This document shows positions 1 to 6,535 of a DNA stretch of 55,761 nt, piece after piece. The stretch covers positions 1 to 55,761 of the forward strand of contig JAFWWB010000025.1 in assembly GCA_017518185.1 (NCBI GenBank), read 5' to 3'. Each line of letters starts with the position of its first letter. Positions within the stretch are counted from its first letter, which is position 1. Origin of the DNA: Lachnospiraceae bacterium. Lineage in GTDB: Bacteria > Bacillota > Clostridia > Lachnospirales > Lachnospiraceae. The position numbers were made by a program, and so were the translations under genes. The notes beneath the pieces are model-generated. The model worked only from the letters and a program-made list of their open reading frames with translations. It did not search any database and had not been told where the DNA came from.

Positions 1-509
1 ACGTGCAGGTTTCCCTTATCGAGTCCGAGAAGCTCTTCTCCGCGCTTGTTAAGGATAAGCTGGAAGCAAGAAAAGCTGCGGGCAGCTATAAGGGCAAGTT
101 CTCCCCTCTGCATCACTTCTTCGGATACGAAGGAAGATGCGCATTCCCTTCAAACTTCGATGCGGATTACTGCTATTCCCTGGGCTACAACGCATTCATG
201 CTTATCCAGTACGGCTACACCGGATATCTTTCCAAGGTCTCCAACCTGTCCAAGCCCGCTGAGGAGTGGGTGGCAGGCGGTATGCCCATCACCAAGATGA
301 TGAACATGGAGAGAAGGAACGGCGAGGACAAGCCCGTTATCCGCAAGGCTCTTGTGGAGCTTGACGGCGCGCCCTTTAAGTTCTTCGAGGCACACAGGGA
401 AGAGTGGGCTGTAAAGACCTCCTTCACCTATCCCGGTGCGATACAGTACTTCGGACCTTCGGAGGTCTGCGACCTTACCACCAGGACACTGGCTCTGGAA
501 AAGGGCTGA
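1..509 (+). CDS. pfp: Pyrophosphate--fructose 6-phosphate 1-phosphotransferase, C-terminal part (5' end outside window)
   Basis: This is the last ~168 residues of a long-form PPi-dependent phosphofructokinase, a cytoplasmic glycolytic enzyme that phosphorylates fructose 6-phosphate with pyrophosphate in place of ATP. The family-typical C-terminal block is present: [20 protein letters not shown], then an MMNMERRNG segment and KPVIRKALV. Long-form family members are about 550 residues, so roughly 380 residues lie upstream of the window. The frame is open from base 3 to the TGA at 507-509. No terminator hairpin with a T-run follows directly. Instead an inverted repeat begins 11 bases after the stop and encloses a structured element before the next gene. 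The reading as pfp rather than an ATP-dependent PfkA rests on this C-terminal block, which short PfkA lacks. Confidence 0.9.
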   Translation, partial: VQVSLIESEKLFSALVKDKLEARKAAGSYKGKFSPLHHFFGYEGRCAFPSNFDADYCYSLGYNAFMLIQYGYTGYLSKVSNLSKPAEEWVAGGMPITKMMNMERRNGEDKPVIRKALVELDGAPFKFFEAHREEWAVKTSFTYPGAIQYFGPSEVCDLTTRTLALEKG

Positions 510-515
510 TAGTTA

Positions 516-658
516 AAAACGGGGAAGGGAATGTGAGATAACGCCTGCGGGGGGCCCGGCGCAGCGCTTTATGAAGCTTCGCAGGCAGCTGCGCGGCGTA
601 CGGTCCGGTAGAATCAAGCACGCTTTGATTCTTTCAAAGTTTTTCCCTTCCCCTTTTT
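516..658 (+). other. Structured intergenic element bounded by a long-range inverted repeat
   Basis: GGGGAAGGGA at 521-530 is the exact reverse complement of TCCCTTCCCC at 644-653, and flanking A and T runs extend the match. The repeats enclose ~113 nt with internal stems: GCCTGCG 543-549 with CGCAGGC 580-586, an alternative GCGCAGC 559-565 with GCTGCGC 588-594, and GAATCAA/TTGATTC at 611-631, which competes with CTTTGA/TCAAAG at 623-639. The element ends ~10 nt before the reverse transcriptase start. The outer stem plus TTTTT at 654-658 could also act as a terminator for pfp. Whether it is a functional RNA is inference. Confidence 0.5.
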
Positions 659-667
659 CAGAAAAGT

Positions 668-1867
668 ATGGATATTATTGACAGGCTCTCCCGGCGCGAA
701 AACTGGGAGAGCTTTTTGGAATACAGGATAGAGAAACGCCATATCCCGGCTGCTGAGCAGAAGGAATGGCGGAACTATATCGAAGAGGAAAGGTATCTGC
801 CTCTTGCCAACGAGCTGGGACAGGGCAGCTTTGTGCCGCCTCTCCCGAAGAAGGCAGAGATAAGCAAGAGCGGCAGCGCAAAGAAGCGCACCATTTATAC
901 CTATCCCGCAGATTTTTCCATGCTTCTTAAGCTGTGCGTATGGCTTTTGCATGAGTATGACGGGGTCTTCTGCGACAATTGCTATGCCTTCAGGACGAAG
1001 AGGGGGGCTGCGGATGCAGTAAGGCTGCTGCAGAGATCCGGAACGGAACGGCTTTACGGCTTTAAGGCGGATGTGAGCGATTATTTCAATTCCATAGATG
1101 CGGAGAGGCTGATCGGGAAGCTTTCGTTCCTGCGTGAGAAGGATGAGAGGCTGCTGGCGCTTTTTGAAAAGATGCTGAGGGCGGATGCCGCCATCGACAG
1201 GAACGGAAACGTGATCCGTGAAAAACACGGCGCAATGGCAGGGATACCCACAGCGCCATTCTTTGCGAATGTCTATCTCGGAGATCTGGACAGCAGGTTT
1301 TCGGACAGGCTTTATTTCCGCTATTCCGATGACATACTCATATTTGCGGAGAGTCCGGGGGAGCGTGATGAATTTGCAGAGGAACTTAAGCAGTGCCTTT
1401 ATGAGGCGGGGCTTAAGCTCAATCCTGACAAGACAAAGCTTATAGCTCCGGGTGAAAGCTATGAATTCCTGGGATTTTCAATTGAGGGTGATAAAGTGGA
1501 CATCTCCCATGCGGCCCTGGAAAAGATGAAGGCAAAGATACGCAGGAAGGCAAGGGCCCTGAGCCGCTGGGCGGCGGAGAAGGAGATCCCGCCCGAGCGT
1601 GGAGCCAAAGGCTTCATAAAAGCCATGAACCGGAAGTTCTTTTCCGATGAGGCCAGGGACGGCTTCTCCTGGAGCCGCTGGTTCTTTCCCGTCATCACAA
1701 CGGATGAGAGCCTGCGCCTGCTGGACGCCCATATGCAGCAGTACGTGCGCTACTGCATCACAGGCCGCCATTACAAAGGAAACTACAGGCACAGCTACGA
1801 TGAGCTTAAGGCCCTGGGCTACAGGAGCCTGGTGCATGAGTATTACGCGGAACGGGAGGGCAGGTGA
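668..1867 (+). CDS. Stand-alone reverse transcriptase of unassigned class
   Basis: A 399-residue RNA-directed DNA polymerase domain protein. Visible RT motifs, in order: FKADVSDYFNSID with catalytic Asp135; the motif-4 region GIPTAPFFANVYL at ~192-204; the catalytic YSDD box at 219-222, with Ser in place of the usual Ala of YADD; KLNPDKTKL at ~250-258; and the LGF box at 268-270. The C-terminal ~100 residues are basic and aromatic and could be a thumb or X-like domain. I see no HNH endonuclease, no retron VTG motif and no DGR-type SQ motif 4, so it is not obviously an intact group II intron maturase, a retron RT or a DGR RT. No good Shine-Dalgarno sequence precedes ATG 668 (only an AGAAAAG). 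The adjacent structured element could be its RNA partner; it may otherwise be a domesticated or orphan RT. Confidence 0.85.
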   Translation: MDIIDRLSRRENWESFLEYRIEKRHIPAAEQKEWRNYIEEERYLPLANELGQGSFVPPLPKKAEISKSGSAKKRTIYTYPADFSMLLKLCVWLLHEYDGVFCDNCYAFRTKRGAADAVRLLQRSGTERLYGFKADVSDYFNSIDAERLIGKLSFLREKDERLLALFEKMLRADAAIDRNGNVIREKHGAMAGIPTAPFFANVYLGDLDSRFSDRLYFRYSDDILIFAESPGERDEFAEELKQCLYEAGLKLNPDKTKLIAPGESYEFLGFSIEGDKVDISHAALEKMKAKIRRKARALSRWAAEKEIPPERGAKGFIKAMNRKFFSDEARDGFSWSRWFFPVITTDESLRLLDAHMQQYVRYCITGRHYKGNYRHSYDELKALGYRSLVHEYYAEREGR

Positions 1868-1964
1868 TCTTAGACGGTTTCTTTCACCTCAGTAAAAGTG
1901 AATAATGCTGAAGTGAAAAAGTAAATTGTTACTATTCACCGGACGCCGTGAGTCTTTATTTCCT

Positions 1965-2010
1965 CTTGAACGGCTAATATTTCAGCCGTTTTCCTCGATT
2001 TGTTAGCCGA
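1965..2010. repeat. 46-bp direct repeat, copy 1
   Basis: The unit starts CTTGAACGGCTAATATT and ends GTTAGCCGA. It differs from copy 2 (2038-2083) at only a few positions. Each unit holds CGGCTAA at its 5' end and TTAGCCG at its 3' end as an inverted repeat, plus an internal AGCCG that could pair alternatively with CGGCT. It lies in the gene-free 260 bp after the RT. Confidence 0.75.
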
Positions 2011-2037
2011 AATCCCTTAATTTTCTTGCGGAATTGC

Positions 2038-2083
2038 CTTGAACGGCTAATATTTTAGCCATTTTCTTCGATTCGTTAGCCGA
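2038..2083. repeat. 46-bp direct repeat, copy 2
   Basis: Second unit, separated from copy 1 by 27 bp, with the same terminal CGGCTAA / TTAGCCG inverted repeat. Two units only, with one short gap between them. The remaining gap sequence contains a weak GTGAATA/TATTCAC hairpin at 1898-1939 and nothing else recognised. Confidence 0.75.
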
Positions 2084-2128
2084 CTCATAAAGAGGGTGAG
2101 ATATGAATATGAAGCGAAACGGCTGTGA

Positions 2129-2338
2129 AAGAATAAGTACAAACTGGAGCTTAAGCAGGGAGCAACATCAAAAATTGCTTTTTCTTCCTTAGAACAGCCG
2201 GTGATATTCAAGAGTAACAAAGGAGAGATCGCTCACGTTGAAGCTGACGGTACCATAGTAGCAAACCAAAAAGGAAAAGCAGTATTGAGCACAAAGATCA
2301 ACGGTAAAAAGATAACTATAAATGTAACGGTGAATTGA
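2129..2338 (+). pseudogene. Remnant of a bacterial Ig-like (BIG2-type) domain protein
   Basis: The frame ending at TGA 2336-2338 reads like the C-terminal half of a group 2 bacterial Ig-like domain: LELKQGATSKI, then KSNKGEIAHVEADGTIVAN and KGKAVLSTKINGKKITINV. There is no start codon in this frame after the stop at 2126-2128. A GAGGGTGAG ribosome-site-like sequence precedes ATG 2103 in another frame, whose short peptide would join the Ig-like frame after one lost base or two gained bases near 2130-2145. Such domains are normally parts of large surface or secreted proteins, so this is probably the decayed end of one. A terminator follows at once. Confidence 0.6.
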
Positions 2339-2353
2339 TGCAGGAAAAAGGAA

Positions 2354-2395
2354 GGGGCTGCCACACTACTTTAGTGCGACAGCCCCGTTCTTTTC
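2354..2395. terminator. Bidirectional rho-independent terminator
   Basis: GGGGCTG 2354-2360 pairs with CAGCCCC 2380-2386, and CACTA/TAGTG extends the stem inside. A T-rich GTTCTTTTCT follows on the plus strand, and a run of A before the hairpin gives T on the minus strand. It separates the Ig-like remnant from the convergent AAA gene. Confidence 0.75.
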
Positions 2396-3960
2396 TACAC
2401 CACCGCTTCCACAAGCGTCTTTCCGTCAAAGAGGATTTCTTTCAGCCCGCTTTCTTTTTTCTGGTTGAAATTGAAGATCAGCATGTAGCCAGTGTCGAGG
2501 TGGAGGCTGTCAAGGTAGCCGGCCAGCTGTTTTTCACCGGATTCGTGATAGGCCGGGCCGCGCCAGATCTTCAGCTCTACAACATACCGGCGTCCCAGGT
2601 AATCCACAACTACATCCATGCGGCCTTCATCAAAGGTTTCTGCTTCAACGTAGTAATTTCCCGTTCCGTTTATGATAGGTTTGAGATAGAACAGAAAGAA
2701 CTTCCGGCCTTCTTTTTCGTGGAAACGTTCATCCTTATTTCCATAGATGTCGTTATAATGTACAATGAAGCGATCAAGTATATTACGCATGTCAAGGATG
2801 CCGTCCCGGATGAACTGACTTTTATCTGTTGACCCGTTTACATACATCTCATCCGAGCGCTTGCCGGCTTCCGTGGAGAACAGGTTGTAAAGGCGCATCT
2901 CAAGTATACGGTTGGAGATGCCGACAGCCCCGTCCTTGTTTACGGTATAGCCAAACATGCCGGCGATGTTTATCTCCCGGTCATCGCGGTTAAAGGCGAT
3001 CTTTCTTCCGGTATATAGGCTGTCGTAAAGCATATCGTGCAGCCCGGGATACTGATCCAGTTTCTTTATAAGGTCATCGAACAGGGTGTTCTGTTCTTCG
3101 AGTATTGTTTTTACGGCTCGTTGGAAGCCTGCGGGAGTCCAGGAATCAGCGGAACCTTCCTCATCCATGATCTGGCACAGCCGGGAGACCAGGAAAGGAT
3201 AGCCTGAGGTATATTCACGCAGCATCTTTGCCATTGCTGCGGTATCCATGCCGGTTTGATGATCTTTCTCATATTCCCGGAGCATATCTGCAATACCATT
3301 TTCGGGCAGTGACATGTCTTCCGTATAATTGATGGCTATGTTCCAGGGACTGTTGTACTGGTGCTCATCTTCAGGACGCAGCTTAAGCTTAAGATTCTTT
3401 ACATCATATACTCCGGCCAGGATCACGGATCGGAAGGCAGGTATTTCATCCCGGCACAGATACTTTTTTCGTAATAAACCCAGAAATTTAAGAAAACTCT
3501 GATGATTGCCGGCCTGATCAACTTCATCTATAAGGATCACTATCCTGTTATCTATGTTTCCGCATATACGGCTGATAAGAAGCTCAGCTGCCTCATCGTC
3601 AATTTCGTCGTTCAAGCCTTCCAGCAGTGCAGAGGTTTTTTCATCAATATTCTTAACCTGACCATAGCTGAGGCAGGTTCTCATGAGCCGGAAAAAACGT
3701 GCGCAAAGAGTCCTGAGGCTTACAAATGCCTCTTCGCCCATTCCTTCGAAGCTGATAAAAAACACGGAATAGCCTTCTGCTTCCAGCCGTCTGCGCAGGA
3801 GTGAAAGAGTGGTGGTCTTACCATATTGACGTCCGCGGTTGATGGTAAAGTATCTTCCCTTTTCCACCAGCTTCTGCATCTTATCCAGGGTGTCGGAAAT
3901 GTCCACCATATAATGCTTATCCGGGAAACAGGTTCCGGTTATGTTAAACTCTTTTGACAT
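2395..3960 (-). CDS. AAA-ATPase-like protein with C-terminal PD-(D/E)XK nuclease-like domain
   Basis: A 521-residue protein of the family combining an AAA-ATPase-like domain with a PDDEXK_9-type domain (DUF1703), common and often multicopy in anaerobic gut bacteria. The P-loop is GRQYGKTTT at 43-51, and Walker B is VILIDEVDQ at ~141-149. The C terminus holds a nuclease-fold signature: RMDVVVDY at 447-454 (Asp449) followed by VELKIW at 461-466 (Glu462, Lys464). The biological role of the family is not established to my knowledge; involvement in mobile elements or defence is often guessed. A GGGGGAG ribosome site sits seven bases before ATG 3958-3960. The gene stands alone, convergent with the Ig-like remnant and divergent from the ABC-F gene. 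Confidence 0.85.
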   Translation of the reverse strand: MSKEFNITGTCFPDKHYMVDISDTLDKMQKLVEKGRYFTINRGRQYGKTTTLSLLRRRLEAEGYSVFFISFEGMGEEAFVSLRTLCARFFRLMRTCLSYGQVKNIDEKTSALLEGLNDEIDDEAAELLISRICGNIDNRIVILIDEVDQAGNHQSFLKFLGLLRKKYLCRDEIPAFRSVILAGVYDVKNLKLKLRPEDEHQYNSPWNIAINYTEDMSLPENGIADMLREYEKDHQTGMDTAAMAKMLREYTSGYPFLVSRLCQIMDEEGSADSWTPAGFQRAVKTILEEQNTLFDDLIKKLDQYPGLHDMLYDSLYTGRKIAFNRDDREINIAGMFGYTVNKDGAVGISNRILEMRLYNLFSTEAGKRSDEMYVNGSTDKSQFIRDGILDMRNILDRFIVHYNDIYGNKDERFHEKEGRKFFLFYLKPIINGTGNYYVEAETFDEGRMDVVVDYLGRRYVVELKIWRGPAYHESGEKQLAGYLDSLHLDTGYMLIFNFNQKKESGLKEILFDGKTLVEAVV

Positions 3961-4049
3961 AAAAACTCCCCCGTTTTTTCCTACGATACGATTTTATCAC
4001 TTTTTGCTTCTTTTGCAAGGAACCCGGCGGGATACTTTTCTGTACCCCC

Positions 4050-4078
4050 TTGCCATTTCCCGGATAAAGTGGTATCCT
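4050..4078 (+). promoter_or_regulatory. Promoter for the ABC-F leader
   Basis: TTGCCA (4050-4055), a 17-bp spacer and TATCCT (4073-4078). An inverted repeat GGATA-N6-TATCC at 4062-4077 overlaps the -10. Transcription would start near 4085, leaving a ~330-nt leader before the ABC-F start. The 3961-4413 gap holds this promoter, a possible three-codon ORF and the attenuator. Confidence 0.6.
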
Positions 4079-4283
4079 TTAGCACAGTTTGAAGAAAGGG
4101 CGCAGAGGCGCACGGGTGGAGAAATGAAGTATTGATGATCTGATCGGGTTGACGCAGAGGTGTGAAAGGCTCTGGTAAAGGGCTTTTTGTGTGTGCCGGA
4201 TCGAATCATCGTATTCATTTTGAAGCTTACGGATGTGATGCTGTGTGTGTCCGGCGATATATGGGCTTTGGATATGTTTACGT

Positions 4284-4333
4284 ATGATCCGCTTCCGGCA
4301 GGAAGCGGTTTTTTGTTGTGTGAAGCGGATCAT
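4284..4333 (+). promoter_or_regulatory. Transcription attenuator: mutually exclusive terminator and antiterminator
   Basis: CCGCTTCC (4289-4296), loop GGCA, GGAAGCGG (4301-4308) and six T (4309-4314) form a textbook intrinsic terminator ~100 nt before the start codon. The 5' arm is also part of ATGATCCGCTTC (4284-4295), which is perfectly complementary over 12 bp to GAAGCGGATCAT (4322-4333). The two folds exclude each other, as in ribosome-mediated attenuation known for erm and ABC-F resistance genes. A possible minimal upstream cistron is ATG AAG TAT TGA at 4124-4135, with GGTGGAG just before it; its role is inference. Confidence 0.8.
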
Positions 4334-4413
4334 GAAAACAGAAGACCGGAAATGGCATCAGGGCTCCGGCTCCTTCGGAGCTATCTCATGCCGGATACAC
4401 GGAGGTGAAATAC

Positions 4414-5946
4414 ATGGCACAGATACGGGTAAACGATCTTACATTTTCATATGAGGGTTCGGCGGACGAGGTCCTTAAGGACGTGACTTTTTCCGTTGAT
4501 ACGGACTGGAAGCTTGGGCTTATAGGAAGGAACGGAAAGGGAAAGACCACCCTGCTAAGGCTTTTCATGGGACAATACGAATACCGGGGGAGCATAACGG
4601 CACCTACCCGTTTCGATTATTTCCCCTATCAGGTAACGGAGCGGGAGCTGGCAAGGACAGCCGCGGAGCTTATGGAAGAATGGAAGCCGGGAGTTGAACT
4701 ATGGCAGGTGCTGATACAGACAGAGCAGCTTCATATGGATGCTGAATGTCTCTACAGGCCCTTCGGGACACTCAGCTTCGGCGAACGCACAAGAGCGATG
4801 CTGGCGGTGCTCTTTGCGGAGGAGAATGAGTTCCTCCTTATCGATGAACCCACGAACCATCTGGACAGCAGCGCCAGGGATATAGTGAAGGAGTACCTGT
4901 CTTCCAAGAAGGGCTTTATACTGGTCTCCCATGACAGGGACCTTCTGGACGGCGTATGCGACCATGTGCTGGTTCTGAACCGGGCTACGGTGGAGGTGCA
5001 GGCCGGCAATTTCTCCAGCTGGAAGGAGAATAAGGAAAGAACGGACGCCTTCCTGCAGGCGGAGAACGAAAAGCACTTAAAGGAGATCGGGAAGCTGAAG
5101 GCGGCTGCGGACAGGAGCAGCAGATGGGCCGAACGGAACGAGAACACGAAGATAGGGTTCGATCCGGTAAAGGAGCATGACAGGAGCATTGCCACCAGGG
5201 CCTTCATAGGAGCGAAGACCAAGAAGATGCAGGCAAGGGTAAAGGCATACGAGACCCGGATCGACAGGGAGATAGAGGAGAAGGAGGGCCTGCTTCAGGA
5301 CATCGAACGTGTGACGGAGCTTAAGCTGGAGCCGCTGCTCTTTCATAAGGAAGTGCTGATAGATGCACGGGACTTGTCCCTGAAATATGAAGGCTCCGAC
5401 AGGGAACTGTTCCGGGGGCTGCGCTTTCAGCTGAAGAGAGGAGAACGGCTCATTCTCTCGGGCAGTAACGGCTGCGGAAAGTCAAGCATCATAAGAGCGG
5501 TGCTTGAGCGCAGCGGATACAGCGGTGCTTCTTTCAAGGGAAAGCTCATTGCTGAGGGAGAACTGAATGTCCCCGCAGGCATGATCATATCCTATGTGAG
5601 CCAGGATACCTCCTTCCTGTCCGGTCCTCTGAAGAAATACGGCGAGAGCCGCGGTCTGAACGAAAGTCTCTTCCTGGCTGTGCTCAGACAGCTGGATCTG
5701 GTGAGGGAACAGTTTTCAAAGGATCTGGAGGAATTCTCCGAGGGACAGAAAAAGAAGGTGCTCATCGCGGAAAGCCTGATCACTCCTGCCCACCTTTATA
5801 TCTGGGACGAGCCCCTGAACTACATTGATGTATTTTCCAGGATGCAGATAGAAAAGTTGATAAACCGTTATAAACCTACTATGCTCCTGGTGGAGCATGA
5901 CCTGCGCTTCCGGGAGGAGACGGGGGCAGAGGCGGTAAGGCTGTAG
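4414..5946 (+). CDS. Lsa-type ABC-F ribosomal protection protein
   Basis: A soluble 510-residue protein with two ABC ATPase domains and no membrane segments. ABC-F proteins of this branch bind the ribosome E site and displace lincosamide, pleuromutilin and streptogramin A antibiotics. The N terminus closely follows the Lsa pattern (FSVDTDWKLGLIGRNGKGKT). Domain 1: Walker A GRNGKGKTT at 38-46, signature LSFGE, Walker B LLIDEPTNHLD. A basic, charged interdomain linker follows. Domain 2: Walker A GSNGCGKSS, signature FSEGQ and the Lsa-typical YIWDEPLNYIDV. ATG 4414 is chosen over an upstream in-frame GTG at 4405 because GGAGGTG at 4401-4407 is correctly spaced only for the ATG. The attenuator ahead of it implies antibiotic-inducible expression. 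Family membership is firm; resistance spectrum and naming as lsa are not. Confidence 0.9.
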   Translation: MAQIRVNDLTFSYEGSADEVLKDVTFSVDTDWKLGLIGRNGKGKTTLLRLFMGQYEYRGSITAPTRFDYFPYQVTERELARTAAELMEEWKPGVELWQVLIQTEQLHMDAECLYRPFGTLSFGERTRAMLAVLFAEENEFLLIDEPTNHLDSSARDIVKEYLSSKKGFILVSHDRDLLDGVCDHVLVLNRATVEVQAGNFSSWKENKERTDAFLQAENEKHLKEIGKLKAAADRSSRWAERNENTKIGFDPVKEHDRSIATRAFIGAKTKKMQARVKAYETRIDREIEEKEGLLQDIERVTELKLEPLLFHKEVLIDARDLSLKYEGSDRELFRGLRFQLKRGERLILSGSNGCGKSSIIRAVLERSGYSGASFKGKLIAEGELNVPAGMIISYVSQDTSFLSGPLKKYGESRGLNESLFLAVLRQLDLVREQFSKDLEEFSEGQKKKVLIAESLITPAHLYIWDEPLNYIDVFSRMQIEKLINRYKPTMLLVEHDLRFREETGAEAVRL

Positions 5947-6029
5947 CTCCGTCCGGAATCTGCCGGATAGTGTAAAATTTGGACAGCTTCAGGGCTGAAT
6001 ATTTTACAGCTTATTTCGGAAATTGCCCT

Positions 6030-6058
6030 TTGTGGATCAGCAGTGTTTATGGTATAAT
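6030..6058 (+). promoter_or_regulatory. Promoter of the YbjN/AAA protease operon
   Basis: TTGTGG (6030-6035), 17-bp spacer, consensus TATAAT (6053-6058). Predicted start near 6065 gives a ~45-nt leader ending in AAAAAAGGAG. Confidence 0.75.
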
Positions 6059-6109
6059 GAAAAACGGTTGTGCGACAGTGCACCAATCTGAAAAAAGGAG
6101 ATGGGGATC

Positions 6110-6535
6110 ATGGCAGAGAACATGGCAGCAAAGGTTACAAAGGCATTTTTTGATTCAAAGGGGTTATTTTCCGAATTTGTGGATGAGATGCATGACAAGC
6201 TTTCCCTGAGCTTTAAGATGGACAACAGGGAGCCTATGCGCATAATCGTATTTTTCGCGGAGAACAATACCTCCTGCAAGATCAGGGCCTACAATGTGGC
6301 GAAGTTCCCGCAGGAGAAGATGGAGAGGATGTATAAGATCTGCAACGATCTTAACTTCAAGTTCGCCTGGATAAAGTTCTATGTGGACGAGAGCGACAAT
6401 ACCATAACTGCTGACGACGATGCGGTCATACAGCTGGACAGCTGCGGAGACGAGGTATACCGCTGCTGCATCCAGATGGCACAGATAGTTGATGAAGCAT
6501 ATCCTACCATAATGAAAGGAATCTGGAATGACTGA
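6110..6535 (+). CDS. YbjN-like domain protein
   Basis: A 141-residue soluble alpha/beta protein resembling the YbjN family (fold related to type III secretion chaperones; proposed sensory or chaperone-like roles). Visible pattern: an N-terminal helix, an acidic strand region RIIVFFAENNTSCKIRAYNV, and a C-terminal helix RCCIQMAQIVDEAYPTIMKG typical of the family. ATG 6110 is preferred because it lies nine bases after GGAG, whereas ATG 6101 abuts the ribosome site. The stop overlaps the start of the following AAA+/protease gene by 8 bp, so the two are translationally coupled. A job in substrate handling or control of that protease is a reasonable inference and nothing more. Confidence 0.75.
   Translation: MAENMAAKVTKAFFDSKGLFSEFVDEMHDKLSLSFKMDNREPMRIIVFFAENNTSCKIRAYNVAKFPQEKMERMYKICNDLNFKFAWIKFYVDESDNTITADDDAVIQLDSCGDEVYRCCIQMAQIVDEAYPTIMKGIWND

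Noticed and set aside
516-1867. Classical retron or diversity-generating retroelement
   Set aside because: The RT lacks the retron VTG region and the DGR SQ-type motif 4, and no template/variable repeat pair or target gene is seen. Only the layout is retron-like, so it is kept as a finding and not as a named element.
1965-2083. CRISPR-like repeat pair
   Set aside because: Only two 46-bp units, each internally palindromic, with a single 27-bp gap and no cas genes anywhere in the window.
4187-4408. 73-codon frame through the ABC-F attenuator
   Set aside because: It runs across the terminator and antiterminator arms without a proper ribosome site. The RNA structure explains the sequence better, though a leader peptide somewhere in the leader remains possible.
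5947-5975. Terminator after the ABC-F gene
   Set aside because: TCCGG/CCGGA gives only a 5-bp stem with no T-run, so it is too weak to call.
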